Shown in pieces: positions 25,783 to 34,509 of a stretch of DNA of 64,000 nt. Each line of letters begins with the position of its first letter. Within the stretch, counting starts at the first letter, position 1. Position numbers and translations under genes: made by a program. Location: assembly GCF_005889725.1 (NCBI RefSeq), contig NZ_VCKX01000002.1, positions 90,528-154,527 on the forward strand, written 5' to 3'. The notes below the pieces were generated by a model, which worked only from the letters and a program-made list of their open reading frames with translations, was not told the origin of the DNA and searched no databases. The stretch is from Nonomuraea zeae. GTDB taxonomy: Bacteria; Actinomycetota; Actinomycetes; Streptosporangiales; Streptosporangiaceae.

Positions 25783-26699
25783 GTGCGCATCACTGCGGCC
25801 CTGACCGAGACCCGAGGCGCGCCCTTCGTCCTGACCCCGCTCGAACTGGACGATCCCCGTCCGGGCGAGGTCCTCGTACGGATGGTGAGCTCCGGCGTCT
25901 GCCACACCGATCTGATCATTCGCGACCAGTGGTATCCGGTGCCGCTGCCCGCGGTGCTCGGCCACGAGGGGGCGGGGGTGGTGGAGGCCGTCGGCGACGG
26001 GGTCGGCTATGTGCGGCCCGGCGATCACGTCGTGCTGACGTGCGCAACGTCGTCAAGGTGGACGAGGACGCGCGCCTGGAGCTGCTCGGCCCGCTCGGCT
26101 GCGGCGTCCAGACCGGCGCGGGCGCGGTGCTGAACTCGCTCGACCCCCCGGCGGGCAGCAGCATCGCGATCTTCGGCACGGGCTCGGTCGGCATGAGCGC
26201 GGTGATGGCGGCCGTCATCGCGGGCTGCTCCACGATCGTCGCCATCGACCTGAACGCGCGGCGCCTGGAGCTGGCCAGGGAGCTGGGCGCCACCCACGTG
26301 ATCGACGCCGCCGCGGACGACCCGCTGGAGCGGCTGGGCGACCTCACCGGCGGCCTCGGCCTCGGCTACACCATCGACACCACCGCGGTCCCCGGCGTGC
26401 TGCGGCAGGCCGTCGACGCGCTGGCCAACGGCGGCACCTGCGGCCTGGTCGGCGCCGCCGCCCTCGGCACCGAGGTCTCGCTCGACATGTCCTCGCTGCT
26501 GTTCGGCCGGAGCGTACGCGGGATCGTCGAGGGTGACAGCGTGCCGCGGCGCTTCATCCCCCTGCTGGTCGAGCTGCACCGGCGGGGCCGCTTCCCGTTC
26601 GACCGGCTGATCAGGACGTACGCGTTCGAGGACATCAACCAGGCGGTGGAGGACTCCGAGAAGGGCAACACGCTCAAGCCCGTGCTCACCTTCGGGTGA
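25783..26699 (+). pseudogene. Zinc-dependent alcohol dehydrogenase broken by an out-of-frame internal deletion
   Basis: The start GTG 25783 has GGAG 7 nt upstream. The first frame reads [19 protein letters not shown] sequence, [14 protein letters not shown] and [15 protein letters not shown], then PGDHVVLT, which is a normal class III-type alcohol dehydrogenase N-terminus with catalytic zinc ligands. At about 26040 the sequence jumps to [20 protein letters not shown] in another frame and continues through the Rossmann motif [10 protein letters not shown] to the end. The structural-zinc lobe, about 60-75 residues, is missing and the frames do not match. The rest is well conserved, so the loss looks recent. 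The related aryl-alcohol dehydrogenases oxidise benzylic alcohols. Confidence 0.85.
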
Positions 26700-26714
26700 A
26701 GACGCGGCAGGGCG

Positions 26715-28253
26715 TCAGCCGAAGCCGTTGGGGCAGAGGAACGCCTTGATGCCGGCCGGCGCGCTCGCGAGCAGCGCCGGCCGCTCGTCCGCCGAGCAGA
26801 AGTTGCTGCCGATCTCGGCGGCGACGAACCGGGTCGCGTTCCGCTTCGCGATCAGGTCGATGCCGCCGACGCTCGGGGAGTCGAGCTCGGCCGCGACCCA
26901 GTTGCCGGCGCAGCGCTTGCGCGTTACCACGACGTCGTCCGGCAGGGAGCCGCCGTTCGACGCGGCGGCCTGATCGAGGATCGAGCGCTCGGAGGCGCAG
27001 GGCATGACGGTGGCCGCGCGCGTCTTGCGCGGCGTGGGCTTCGCAGTGCGCTTCTCAGCGGGTTTCTCGGTGGGCGTCTCCTCCGGGGTTTCCGTAGGGG
27101 TCTCCTCGGGAGTCCTTTCGGGGGTCTCCTCGTCCGACGTCTCCTCGGACGGTGTGTGGCTTTCCGAGTAGGTGGAGGAGGAGACGTCGTCCGGGCTCTC
27201 GATCGCCTCGGGCGTCCGGGCCGAGCTCAGCGCGAACACCACGCCGATGGTCGCGACCGTCGCCACGACGGCCGCCGCCGACCACAGCGGCAGCGCCAGG
27301 CGCCGGCCGTGCGGCGGTCGTGAAAGGGGCAGTGGCCCTGCGCCGTGCGGGGGGCGCGAAAGGGGCTCCGTGCCGTGCGGGGGGCGCGACAGGGGCAGCG
27401 TGCCGTGCGGCGGGTGCGTCAGGGGTAGCGTGCCGCCCGCGCGCAGCGCGGTGATCTGGGCGAGCAGCTGGTGTGCGGCCGGTCGGGCCGCTCGCTCCTT
27501 GGCGAGCGCGTCGCGTACGAGGTCGCGGATTCTTGACGGCACCCCGGACAGGTCGGGGTCGACGCTCATGACGCGGTAGGCGAGGACGTCGGGGGCCCCG
27601 ATGCCGAACGGCGGGCGGCCCGTCGCGGCGTACGCCATCAGCGCGCCCCAGGCGAAGACGTCGGCGGCGGCGTCCGCCGGGTCGCCCCGGTACTGCTCGG
27701 GGCTGATCCAGCCGGGCGTCCCGATCAGCGCGCCGGTGCCCGTGAGGCCGCTCTCGTCGAGGGCCCTGGCGATGCCGAAGTCCAGGACCTTCGCCCCGGA
27801 GGCGGCGAGGATCACGTTCCCCGGCTTGAGGTCGCGGTGCACGATGCCGGCCCGGTGGATGTCGGTGAGCGCCTCGGCGATGTCCACGCCGAACGACAGC
27901 AGCTCGTCCGGCCGCAGCGGCCCGCGATCCCGCACGTGGTCGCTCAGCGTCGGCCCGGGGACGAACTCGGTGGCCAGCCAGGGCGGCACCGCGGTGGTGT
28001 CGGAGGCGAGCACGGAGACAGTGCACCGCCCCCGCACCCGCGACAGGAGATCGACCTCGCGGATGAAGCGGGCGAGGAACTGCGGGTCGGCGGCCAGCCC
28101 CGGATGGATGACCTTGACCGCGACCCGGGCGCCGTCGGCCGCGGTCCCCGCATAGACCACGCCCATGCCGCCGGCGCCCATCCGGCCCGTGATCTGGTAC
28201 GGGCCGATGCGTCCACCCGGTTCCGGCGGGCCGAAGCCGCCGGGGTCACTCAT
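26715..28253 (-). CDS. Membrane-bound Ser/Thr protein kinase
   Basis: 512 aa Hanks-type kinase. Residues 15-275 hold the kinase: glycine loop GRMGAGGMGVVYAG, VAVKVI lysine, HRDLKPGNVI catalytic loop, DFGIA metal site and GTPGWISPEQ activation segment. Next are four tandem repeats around PLSRPPHG, a membrane helix (WSAAAVVATVATIGVVFAL), a Thr/Glu/Pro-rich stalk (EETPTE repeats) and an extracellular domain with four cysteines (MPCASE, KRCAGN, NFCSAD, FLCPN), probably two disulfides. No PASTA domain, so the sensor is different from PknB. GGAG is 6 nt before ATG 28253. Confidence 0.9.
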   Translation of the reverse strand: MSDPGGFGPPEPGGRIGPYQITGRMGAGGMGVVYAGTAADGARVAVKVIHPGLAADPQFLARFIREVDLLSRVRGRCTVSVLASDTTAVPPWLATEFVPGPTLSDHVRDRGPLRPDELLSFGVDIAEALTDIHRAGIVHRDLKPGNVILAASGAKVLDFGIARALDESGLTGTGALIGTPGWISPEQYRGDPADAAADVFAWGALMAYAATGRPPFGIGAPDVLAYRVMSVDPDLSGVPSRIRDLVRDALAKERAARPAAHQLLAQITALRAGGTLPLTHPPHGTLPLSRPPHGTEPLSRPPHGAGPLPLSRPPHGRRLALPLWSAAAVVATVATIGVVFALSSARTPEAIESPDDVSSSTYSESHTPSEETSDEETPERTPEETPTETPEETPTEKPAEKRTAKPTPRKTRAATVMPCASERSILDQAAASNGGSLPDDVVVTRKRCAGNWVAAELDSPSVGGIDLIAKRNATRFVAAEIGSNFCSADERPALLASAPAGIKAFLCPNGFG

Positions 28254-28302
28254 CGGGCGCTCCGGGCCGCCGGATCACCGGCCCCGCCGCCGCGTGCCCG
28301 CC

Positions 28303-28590
28303 TCACCGCTGGGCGGGGAGGGCCTGACCGGGCTCCTGGCCGAAGGTGATCACGATGTACCGGCCGTTGGCGTAACTGACCACGGGCCGCCGGAGCTGCT
28401 CGCCCACCCGGCGGGCGACGGCCTGGAAGAGCTCCACCATCTCCGGCGTGTCAGCGCTCACCCTGAACCGCCCGCTGGTGGTGAGGTGCTCGGTCACGAG
28501 GGCGCTGAAGGCCACTTCGCTCCTGGCTCTCTCGTCCGAGGTGAGCGGAGTCCGCCGGGGCGCGGGCTGCGTGCCGAGAGGGTGGGCCAT
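28303..28590 (-). CDS. Hypothetical small protein
   Basis: 95 aa, not recognised. It has a Pro/Thr-rich N-terminus, then a helical and strand region (FSALVTEHLTTSGRFRVSADTPEMVELFQAVARRVGEQLRRPVVSYANGRYIVITFG). The motif pattern is that of a small alpha/beta domain. ATG 28590 has GAGGAG 7 nt upstream, so it is likely translated. It stands 49 nt before the kinase on the same strand and may be co-transcribed with it. Confidence 0.65.
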   Translation of the reverse strand: MAHPLGTQPAPRRTPLTSDERARSEVAFSALVTEHLTTSGRFRVSADTPEMVELFQAVARRVGEQLRRPVVSYANGRYIVITFGQEPGQALPAQR

Positions 28591-28663
28591 CGCTGATCTC
28601 CTCGTGATCGTGGGCTTCCCAGGATGCCATCCCGGCTGTCCCGCTATCGACCGGTTGGCGTAC

Positions 28664-29869
28664 TCAGACGAGCGCGAGGTCCCTGGTGACCGGGGCGTCC
28701 CAGTCGATCAGGTAGCGCTGCTCGGGGCCGACCGTCTTCTCCGGGTTCATGATGGTCTTCAGCATGATCGGCATCATGATCGGCATCAGGACCCGGGCCA
28801 CCGACCCCGGGGCCTTGGCGTGGTTGATCCGCGCGGCGCGGGCGGCGACCTTCTCCACGCGGCTGCGACGCAGGCGTTCGAAGGCGGCGTACGCCGACGG
28901 GATGTCCGGCAGGTCGCGCAGGCAGCGGGCCAGCTGCACCGCGCTCTCGACGGCCAGCGACGCGCCCTGGCCCGAGCTGTTGGACGGCGCGTGCGCGGAG
29001 TCGCCGACCAGCACCATGCGTCCCCGGTGCCAGTGCCTGACGGGCGGCATGATGTGCAGCGAACCCACCACCTGCAGCTCGTCGGCTTCGCTGGTCAGGA
29101 TCAGCTCGCGGCCGGGATCGTCCTCGCCGTAGGCGGCGAGCAGCGTCCGCATCCAGTCGGACGAGGGCACCGCGCGGGCCTCCGTGAGGCTCATCGGGCG
29201 CTCCTGCGGCAGGTTGACGCCCCACCGGGTGCCGCCGCCCGGCTCCGGCCAGTAGAGGTAGTAGGCGCGCTTGCCGAAGGCGAACGTCATCGTGCCCGGC
29301 TCGTGGCCCACCTCGTGCCGCGCGACCGCCTCGAAGCCGAGCAGCCCCGTGTAGCGCGGGCCGGCGGCGTCCGGGTCGATGAGGCGGCGGACGGTCGAGT
29401 GGATGCCGTCGGCCCCGATGAGGACGTCGGCCGTGGCGGTGCTGCCGTCGGCGAAGGACGCGGTGACGCCCTTGCCGTCCTCCCGCACGCCGACCAGCCG
29501 CTTGCCGTACTCGATCGTGACGCCGCCAGCGACGGCCCGGTCGTGCAGGGCGCGGTTGAGGTCGTTGCGGTGCACCTGCTGCTGCGGGGGCAGGCCGGTC
29601 AGCCCCGGCAGGTCCAGGTGCTTGCGGCCGACGGTCATGGCCGTGCGCTTGACCGGTGTGGCGATGGCGGTCACGGCCTCGTCCGCGCCGATGGTGCGCA
29701 GGGCCGCGAGGCCGTTCGGGGCGAGCGCGAGCGTGCCGCCGACGCCGCTGGTGAGGCTCGGGTACGCCTCGTGGACGGTGGCCTCGATGCCCGCTTTGCG
29801 TAGTGCCAGTGCGGCCACGGGCCCGGCGATGCCGCCGCCGATGACGATCGCTGTCTTGACCTCGGTCAT
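28664..29869 (-). CDS. FAD-dependent monooxygenase
   Basis: 401 aa, group A flavin hydroxylase (PHBH type). The Rossmann motif VIGGGIAGPVAALALRKAG binds FAD, the second motif VLIGADGIHSTVRR contacts NAD(P)H and FAD, and GRMVLVGDSAHAPSNSSGQGAS is the GD motif. Similar enzymes hydroxylate aromatic compounds or antibiotics such as tetracyclines; the substrate is unknown. GGGAGAAGG precedes ATG 29869. It lies 163 nt downstream of the PadR gene on the same strand and is the likely target of that regulator. Confidence 0.9.
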   Translation of the reverse strand: MTEVKTAIVIGGGIAGPVAALALRKAGIEATVHEAYPSLTSGVGGTLALAPNGLAALRTIGADEAVTAIATPVKRTAMTVGRKHLDLPGLTGLPPQQQVHRNDLNRALHDRAVAGGVTIEYGKRLVGVREDGKGVTASFADGSTATADVLIGADGIHSTVRRLIDPDAAGPRYTGLLGFEAVARHEVGHEPGTMTFAFGKRAYYLYWPEPGGGTRWGVNLPQERPMSLTEARAVPSSDWMRTLLAAYGEDDPGRELILTSEADELQVVGSLHIMPPVRHWHRGRMVLVGDSAHAPSNSSGQGASLAVESAVQLARCLRDLPDIPSAYAAFERLRRSRVEKVAARAARINHAKAPGSVARVLMPIMMPIMLKTIMNPEKTVGPEQRYLIDWDAPVTRDLALV

Positions 29870-30032
29870 GGTCCTTCTCCCTGGGTGATCGGTTCGCGTG
29901 CAGCCGGAACCGCCCCGGGAGAGGAGCCAGGCTATCCTCGTGGTTGCCGCCTCGGGCCTGACGCCTTTCCCAGGTGTGGTTCGGGGAATGGGTCCCGGCG
30001 TGGTGTTGGCGCACCGCGCCGGGACCGTGGAT

Positions 30033-30680
30033 CTACTCGTCGGTGCTGGTCTTGTCCGCGAGCTCCTGAAGCTCAGCCGGCAGCTCGCCGGTCTCGTGGA
30101 AGGTCCGCCAGACGTCCAGCCCCGGATACGCGCCGGAGTCGAGCTCGGCGAGCAGGGACCGGATCCAGGCGGCCTCCGCCTCCTGGACGGCCAGGTCATA
30201 TTCCGCCTCGACCAGGAACAACCGCGGCACCTGCCGCAGATAGCCCTCCAGCGTGTCGCGGGCGGTCTCGATGGCCTCCTCCAGCGCGTGCAGCCGCTGC
30301 CGGAGGAGGCTCGTGGCCTCGTCCGGATGCAGGACGCTGAGCACCGACAGGCCGGCGCGGAACCGCGGCTGCTCCCTGACGGGGGTCGAGACCAGCTCGC
30401 GGGCCCAGTCGACCAGCTCCGCGCGGCCGTCGTCGGTGATGCGATAGACGGTCCGCTCGGGCCGGCGGCCTTCGCGGACGCTTTCCACGGCCGCGATCAG
30501 GCCGTGCTTGTCCATGTTGCGGACGACTGTGTAGAGGGACCCCCACTTGATGTCCATGTCCTGTTCCTTGCCCCAGCCCCGCAACGCCGTGGCGATCTCG
30601 TACGGGTGCATCGGCCGCTGGGCCAGGGCGGACAGGACGGCGAGTGCCAGCAGATTGCCGACCTTGCGGGCTTTCGGCAT
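30033..30680 (-). CDS. PadR family transcriptional regulator
   Basis: 215 aa. Winged helix KVGNLLALAVLSALAQRPMHPYEIATALR with the PadR motif DIKWGSLYTVVRNMDKHGLI, then TVYRITDDGRAELV, and a long Vir_act_alpha-type helical domain. Start ATG 30680 with GAGG upstream; a GTG at 30686 is an alternative. A perfect 14+14 bp inverted repeat lies 17 nt upstream of the start, so autoregulation is nearly certain, and the FAD monooxygenase downstream is probably in the same regulon. Confidence 0.88.
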   Translation of the reverse strand: MPKARKVGNLLALAVLSALAQRPMHPYEIATALRGWGKEQDMDIKWGSLYTVVRNMDKHGLIAAVESVREGRRPERTVYRITDDGRAELVDWARELVSTPVREQPRFRAGLSVLSVLHPDEATSLLRQRLHALEEAIETARDTLEGYLRQVPRLFLVEAEYDLAVQEAEAAWIRSLLAELDSGAYPGLDVWRTFHETGELPAELQELADKTSTDE

Positions 30681-30696
30681 CGTCACTCACCTCAGG

Positions 30697-30730
30697 TATA
30701 TTCGTCTACGGTTACTCGTAGACGAATATA
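30697..30730. promoter_or_regulatory. Large perfect inverted repeat, PadR operator
   Basis: Arms TATATTCGTCTACG (30697-30710) and the exact complement CGTAGACGAATATA (30717-30730) flank GTTACT. This AT-rich 34-bp element lies between the PadR start and the serine hydrolase stop codon. The size and perfect symmetry suggest a dimer or paired-dimer binding site. Confidence 0.8.
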
Positions 30731-30757
30731 CGCTTGCGAGCGACGACCGGGCAAGGG

Positions 30758-32008
30758 TCAGAAATACTTGGACGTGAGGTCTGTCGTGGGCCAGGACGAC
30801 ACGGAGACCTTGTTCATGTCGTCGTCGATCGTGTCGTAGTCGAGCGACCCGGTCTCCTCCCGCCGGTTGAACGTCACCGCGTAGCTGAACCCGTTCTGCA
30901 GCCGCGCGAGATAGGTGAACGTGCCCGGCATCGAGCCGTTGTGCCAGGTGTTGACGTGGCCGGTGACCTGGCGCACCCACCAGCCGCCGCCGTACCAGGA
31001 GCCGTACTCGTTGACGCCGATCTCCGGCTTGGCGATCAGCTTGGCGATCGAGGCCGAGCTGAGCACGGTGCCCGGCTTGTCGAAGGCGAGCGTCCAGCGG
31101 ACCAGGTCCACGGCGGAGGCCAGCCAGCCGCCGTTCGCGTCCTGGTTGGGCATGTTGAACCCGCCGTACGGATAGGGGACGACGGTGCCTGAGGTGTCCA
31201 TGACCGTCTTGTTCGTGTACTGCGACTCGTAGGAGATCTCGCCGGTCACGGCCTCGCTCTTGAGGCTCTTGCCGATCCGCATCCGGGTGATGCCCAGCGG
31301 CGCGAGCAGCTTGGTCTTGACGTACGACTCGTATGACGTGCCGGAGACCCGCTCGATGATCCGGCCGAGCAGCAGGTAGCCGTAGTTGCTGTAGACCATC
31401 TTCGTGCCCGGGTCGAAGTCGAGCTTGCGGGCGGTCGCGTACTTGATGATGTCGGCGTGCCCGATCGGCAGCGGGATGCCGAGCGCGGCCGAGATGGTGT
31501 GGTCCAGCCAGAGCGGGTCCTTGGAGGCTGTCGAGTCCCAGCCGCCCAGGTGCTGCATCAGCCTGAGCACGGTGACCTGCTCCATGCGGGGGTCGGCCGG
31601 GGTGAGCCCGAGCAGCTGGGTGACCTTGGCCGACAGGCTCAGCTTGCCGTCCTGGACCAGGCGCATGATCGCGGCCGAGGTGATGTTCTTGCTCAGGCTG
31701 GCGATCCGGAACAGCGACGTCGGCGACACCGTCGGCAGCGCCCTGGAGTAGTCGTTGTAGCGGTAGGCGCGCGCCAGCACGATCTTGCCGCTCTTCATGA
31801 TGGCGAGCTGCGCGGCGGTGATCTTGCGATCCTTCACGAAGGTCTTCACCACGTTGTCGAACCCGGCCAGCGTCGCGGGCGCCGTGCCCGCGGTCTGCAC
31901 CACCGGCAACGGCGCGGCCGCGTGCGCCGGGCGGGTGGCCGGCAGGACTGCGGCGGGCACCGCGATCGCGCCGGCCCTGAGCAGGCTCCGGCGAGAGAGC
32001 ATTGTCAT
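30758..32008 (-). CDS. Tat-exported serine hydrolase (DD-peptidase/beta-lactamase fold)
   Basis: 416 aa. The N-terminus MTMLSRRSLLRAGAIAVPAAV is a twin-arginine signal (SRRSLL) with cleavage near PAHAAAP. Motifs: S104-L-S-K107 in RIASLSKNI, Y206-S-N208 in VYSNYGYLLL, and HNG in TWHNGSMPGT. It therefore acts outside the cytoplasm, likely on D-Ala-containing peptides or related esters or amides. It stands just before the oligopeptide ABC transporter genes on the same strand, which suggests production or trimming of peptides for import. AGGGG is 8 nt before ATG 32008. Confidence 0.88.
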   Translation of the reverse strand: MTMLSRRSLLRAGAIAVPAAVLPATRPAHAAAPLPVVQTAGTAPATLAGFDNVVKTFVKDRKITAAQLAIMKSGKIVLARAYRYNDYSRALPTVSPTSLFRIASLSKNITSAAIMRLVQDGKLSLSAKVTQLLGLTPADPRMEQVTVLRLMQHLGGWDSTASKDPLWLDHTISAALGIPLPIGHADIIKYATARKLDFDPGTKMVYSNYGYLLLGRIIERVSGTSYESYVKTKLLAPLGITRMRIGKSLKSEAVTGEISYESQYTNKTVMDTSGTVVPYPYGGFNMPNQDANGGWLASAVDLVRWTLAFDKPGTVLSSASIAKLIAKPEIGVNEYGSWYGGGWWVRQVTGHVNTWHNGSMPGTFTYLARLQNGFSYAVTFNRREETGSLDYDTIDDDMNKVSVSSWPTTDLTSKYF

Positions 32009-32074
32009 GTTTCAGACCCCTAAGTCACATCCGTAGCAATGGCCACACATCTTACGGATGTCCGAAACTCGGGG

Positions 32075-32770
32075 TCAGCGAAGCCGGGGAACGGCATCGA
32101 GCAGGGCCCGCGTGTACGGGTCCCTGGGGTCGGTCAGCACGTCGTCCACCGGCCCGGACTCGACGATGCGGCCCCGGTTCATGACCGCCACGTGGTCGCT
32201 GACGTAGCGGACGACGGCCAGGTTGTGCGAGATGAACAGCATGGTCAGGCCCAGCTCGCGCTGCAGGTCGCGGATCAGGTTGAGGACCATGCCCTGCACG
32301 GACACGTCCAGGGACGAGGTGATCTCGTCCGCGATCATGACGGCGGGGCGGGCCGCCAGCGCCCGCGCGATGGCCACCCGCTGCCGCTGGCCGCCGGACA
32401 GGTGGCGCGGCAGGCGGGTGGCGTGCTCGGCCTCCAGGCCGACGAGGTCGAGCAGCCGCGCCACGTCACCGCCGCCGCGTCCGGGGACGGCCTCGGCGAC
32501 GGCGGCGCCGACGGTCATCCGGGGGTCCAGCGACGAGTACGGGTCCTGGAAGACGAGCTGCACGCCGCTCGTGGGCGTGATCCGCCCGGCGGCCAGCGGT
32601 ACCAGGCCCACCGCCGCCCTGGCCAGGGTCGACTTGCCGCATCCCGACTCGCCGACCAGGCCCACGGCCGTCCCCGCGGGCACCGTCAGGTCCACGCCGC
32701 CGACCGCGTCCACCGCCCGGCGTCCGCGGCCGAGCCGCACGCGTACGCCGTCGAACTCCAACGCCGTCAC
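32075..32770 (-). CDS. Oligopeptide ABC transporter ATPase (OppF/DppF-like)
   Basis: 231 aa. Walker A GLVGESGCGKSTLARAAVGL, Q-loop LVFQDPYSSLDPRMTV, signature LSGGQRQRVAIARAL, Walker B VMIADEITSSLD and H-loop FISHNLAVV; it ends DPYTRALLDAVP, the peptide/nickel transporter hallmark. Slightly short for OppF (no C-terminal Cys-rich extension), because that extension is on the partner ATPase. The GTG start at 32770 overlaps the preceding stop codon as GTGA, so translation is coupled. Confidence 0.92.
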   Translation of the reverse strand: MTALEFDGVRVRLGRGRRAVDAVGGVDLTVPAGTAVGLVGESGCGKSTLARAAVGLVPLAAGRITPTSGVQLVFQDPYSSLDPRMTVGAAVAEAVPGRGGGDVARLLDLVGLEAEHATRLPRHLSGGQRQRVAIARALAARPAVMIADEITSSLDVSVQGMVLNLIRDLQRELGLTMLFISHNLAVVRYVSDHVAVMNRGRIVESGPVDDVLTDPRDPYTRALLDAVPRLR

Positions 32771-34509
32771 GGCGCCTCCTCCCGTACCGGATGCCAGCAG
32801 GCCACGCCCCCGTCGAGGGCGGGCATGGCGGTCAGGCAGCGTTCGCCGGCCCGCGGGCACCGTGGCGCGAACGGGCAGCCGGTGACCGGCTCGGCGGGCG
32901 ACGGCATGCGGCCGGGGATCGTGGCCAGCGGCAGCGCCCGATCGGCCGACATGTCGGGCACCGAGGCCAGCAGTGCCCGCGTGTAGGGATGCGCGGGGCC
33001 CGCGACGAGCTGCTCGGCGGTCAGGTCCTCGACGATCACGCCGGCGTACATGACGAGGACCCGCGAGCAGAGCTGCGCGACCACCGCGAGGTCGTGCGAG
33101 ATGAGCAGGATCGCCGCCCCGGTGGCGGTGCTGACCTCGCGCAGCAGGTCGAGGATCTGCTTCTGGACGGTGACGTCGAGCGCCGTGGTGGGCTCGTCGG
33201 CGATGATCAGCCGCGGGCTGCCCATCAGGCCCATGGCGATCATCGCGCGCTGCCGCATGCCGCCGGACAGCTCGTGCGGATACTGCCCGATCACCCTGGC
33301 CGCCGCCGCGATGTGCACGTCCGTGAGCCTGGCGACGGCCCGCTCCCTCGCGGCCCGGCGGGCCAGCCGCCCGTGTACGGTCGCCACCTCGGCGAGCTGG
33401 ATCCCGACGCGCAGGGCCGGGTTCAGCGACGTCATCGGATCCTGGAAGACCATGGCCGTCTCACCCGCCCTGATGGAGCCCGTGACGACGCCGGGCGGCT
33501 CGACCAGCCCCGAGACCGCGAGCGCGGTCAGCGACTTGCCCGAGCCCGACTCGCCCACCAGGCCGACGCGCTCGCCGGGCCCGACCGTGAAGGACACGCC
33601 CTTGACCGGGACGGCGCCGGCGAAGGAGACGCGCAGGTCCGTCACCGTGAGGGCGTCCCCGGCCACCGGGCGGGCCGACCTGCCCGCCGCCCGCGCGGCC
33701 GGGGTCCGCCCGCCGAAGACCTGGGCCGCGTACTCGCCCAGCACGTTGAACGCGAGCCCGGCCAGCACCACCGCGATGCCGGGGGCGAGCGCGGCGGCCG
33801 GGTTCACGTAGACCCTGTTCAGCCCTTCGTTGAGCAGCAGCCCCCAGTCGTAGTCCGGCGCCTGCACGCCGAGCCCGAGGAAGGACAGCGCGGCGAAGGC
33901 CAGCAGCGCGCCGCCCGCGCCCAGCGTGGCCTGCACGATGAGCGGCTCGCCGATGTTGGGCAGGATGTGCCGGAACAGCATGCGCGCCCGCCCCACCCCG
34001 AGCACCCGCGCCGCGGCCACGAAGTCGCGCCCGGCGACCGAGGCGGCCAGCGTCTGGGTGAGCCGGGCGAACGCGGGCACCCCCGCCAGCCCGATCGCGA
34101 CCGCCGCCGACCGGCCGCCGCTGCCCAGGACCACCGCCAGCACCAGCGCGATCAGCAGGCCGGGGAAGGCGACCACGAGCCCGATGAAGCCGGTCAGCAG
34201 GCGTCCCGCGCGGCGGCCGAGCACGGCGGGCAGGCCGCCGAGCAGGAGCCCGCCCGCCACGGTGATCGCGGTGGCCAGCAGCGCCAGCCCGATCGACGGC
34301 CGGGCCGCCACCATGACCCTGGCCAGCACGTCCCTGCCGAGCCCGTCGGTGCCCATGGGATGCGCGGCCGACGCGCCCTGCGCGAGCGCCATCGTGTCCG
34401 TCCTGACCGCGGCGTCGCCCCAGAGGAGCGCGCCGAGCCCGGCCGCGAACAGCAGGAACGCCAGCGACACCACGGACGCGACCCCCAGCGGGTTCCTCAG
34501 CCCCCGCAT
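32767..34509 (-). CDS. Oligopeptide ABC transporter permease fused to ATPase (DppC-DppD)
   Basis: 580 aa fusion. Residues 1-270 form a DppC-like permease with helices near VASVVSLAFLLFAAGLGALL and the EAA-type loop AARVLGVGRARMLFRHILPNI. Residues 300-580 form a DppD-like ATPase: Walker A GLVGESGSGKSLTA, signature LSGGMRQRAMIAMGL, Walker B LIIADEPTTALD, HPYTRALLASVP and the Cys-rich tail CPFAPRCPRAGERC. The permease and this ATPase are separate genes in most operons. ATG 34509 overlaps the upstream stop as TGATG and has AGGAGG upstream. Part of a coupled three-gene operon. Confidence 0.9.
   Translation of the reverse strand: MRGLRNPLGVASVVSLAFLLFAAGLGALLWGDAAVRTDTMALAQGASAAHPMGTDGLGRDVLARVMVAARPSIGLALLATAITVAGGLLLGGLPAVLGRRAGRLLTGFIGLVVAFPGLLIALVLAVVLGSGGRSAAVAIGLAGVPAFARLTQTLAASVAGRDFVAAARVLGVGRARMLFRHILPNIGEPLIVQATLGAGGALLAFAALSFLGLGVQAPDYDWGLLLNEGLNRVYVNPAAALAPGIAVVLAGLAFNVLGEYAAQVFGGRTPAARAAGRSARPVAGDALTVTDLRVSFAGAVPVKGVSFTVGPGERVGLVGESGSGKSLTALAVSGLVEPPGVVTGSIRAGETAMVFQDPMTSLNPALRVGIQLAEVATVHGRLARRAARERAVARLTDVHIAAAARVIGQYPHELSGGMRQRAMIAMGLMGSPRLIIADEPTTALDVTVQKQILDLLREVSTATGAAILLISHDLAVVAQLCSRVLVMYAGVIVEDLTAEQLVAGPAHPYTRALLASVPDMSADRALPLATIPGRMPSPAEPVTGCPFAPRCPRAGERCLTAMPALDGGVACWHPVREEAP

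Noticed and set aside
27152..27579. + strand frames inside the kinase gene
   Set aside because: They read the antisense of the PLSRPPHG repeats and have no start signals.
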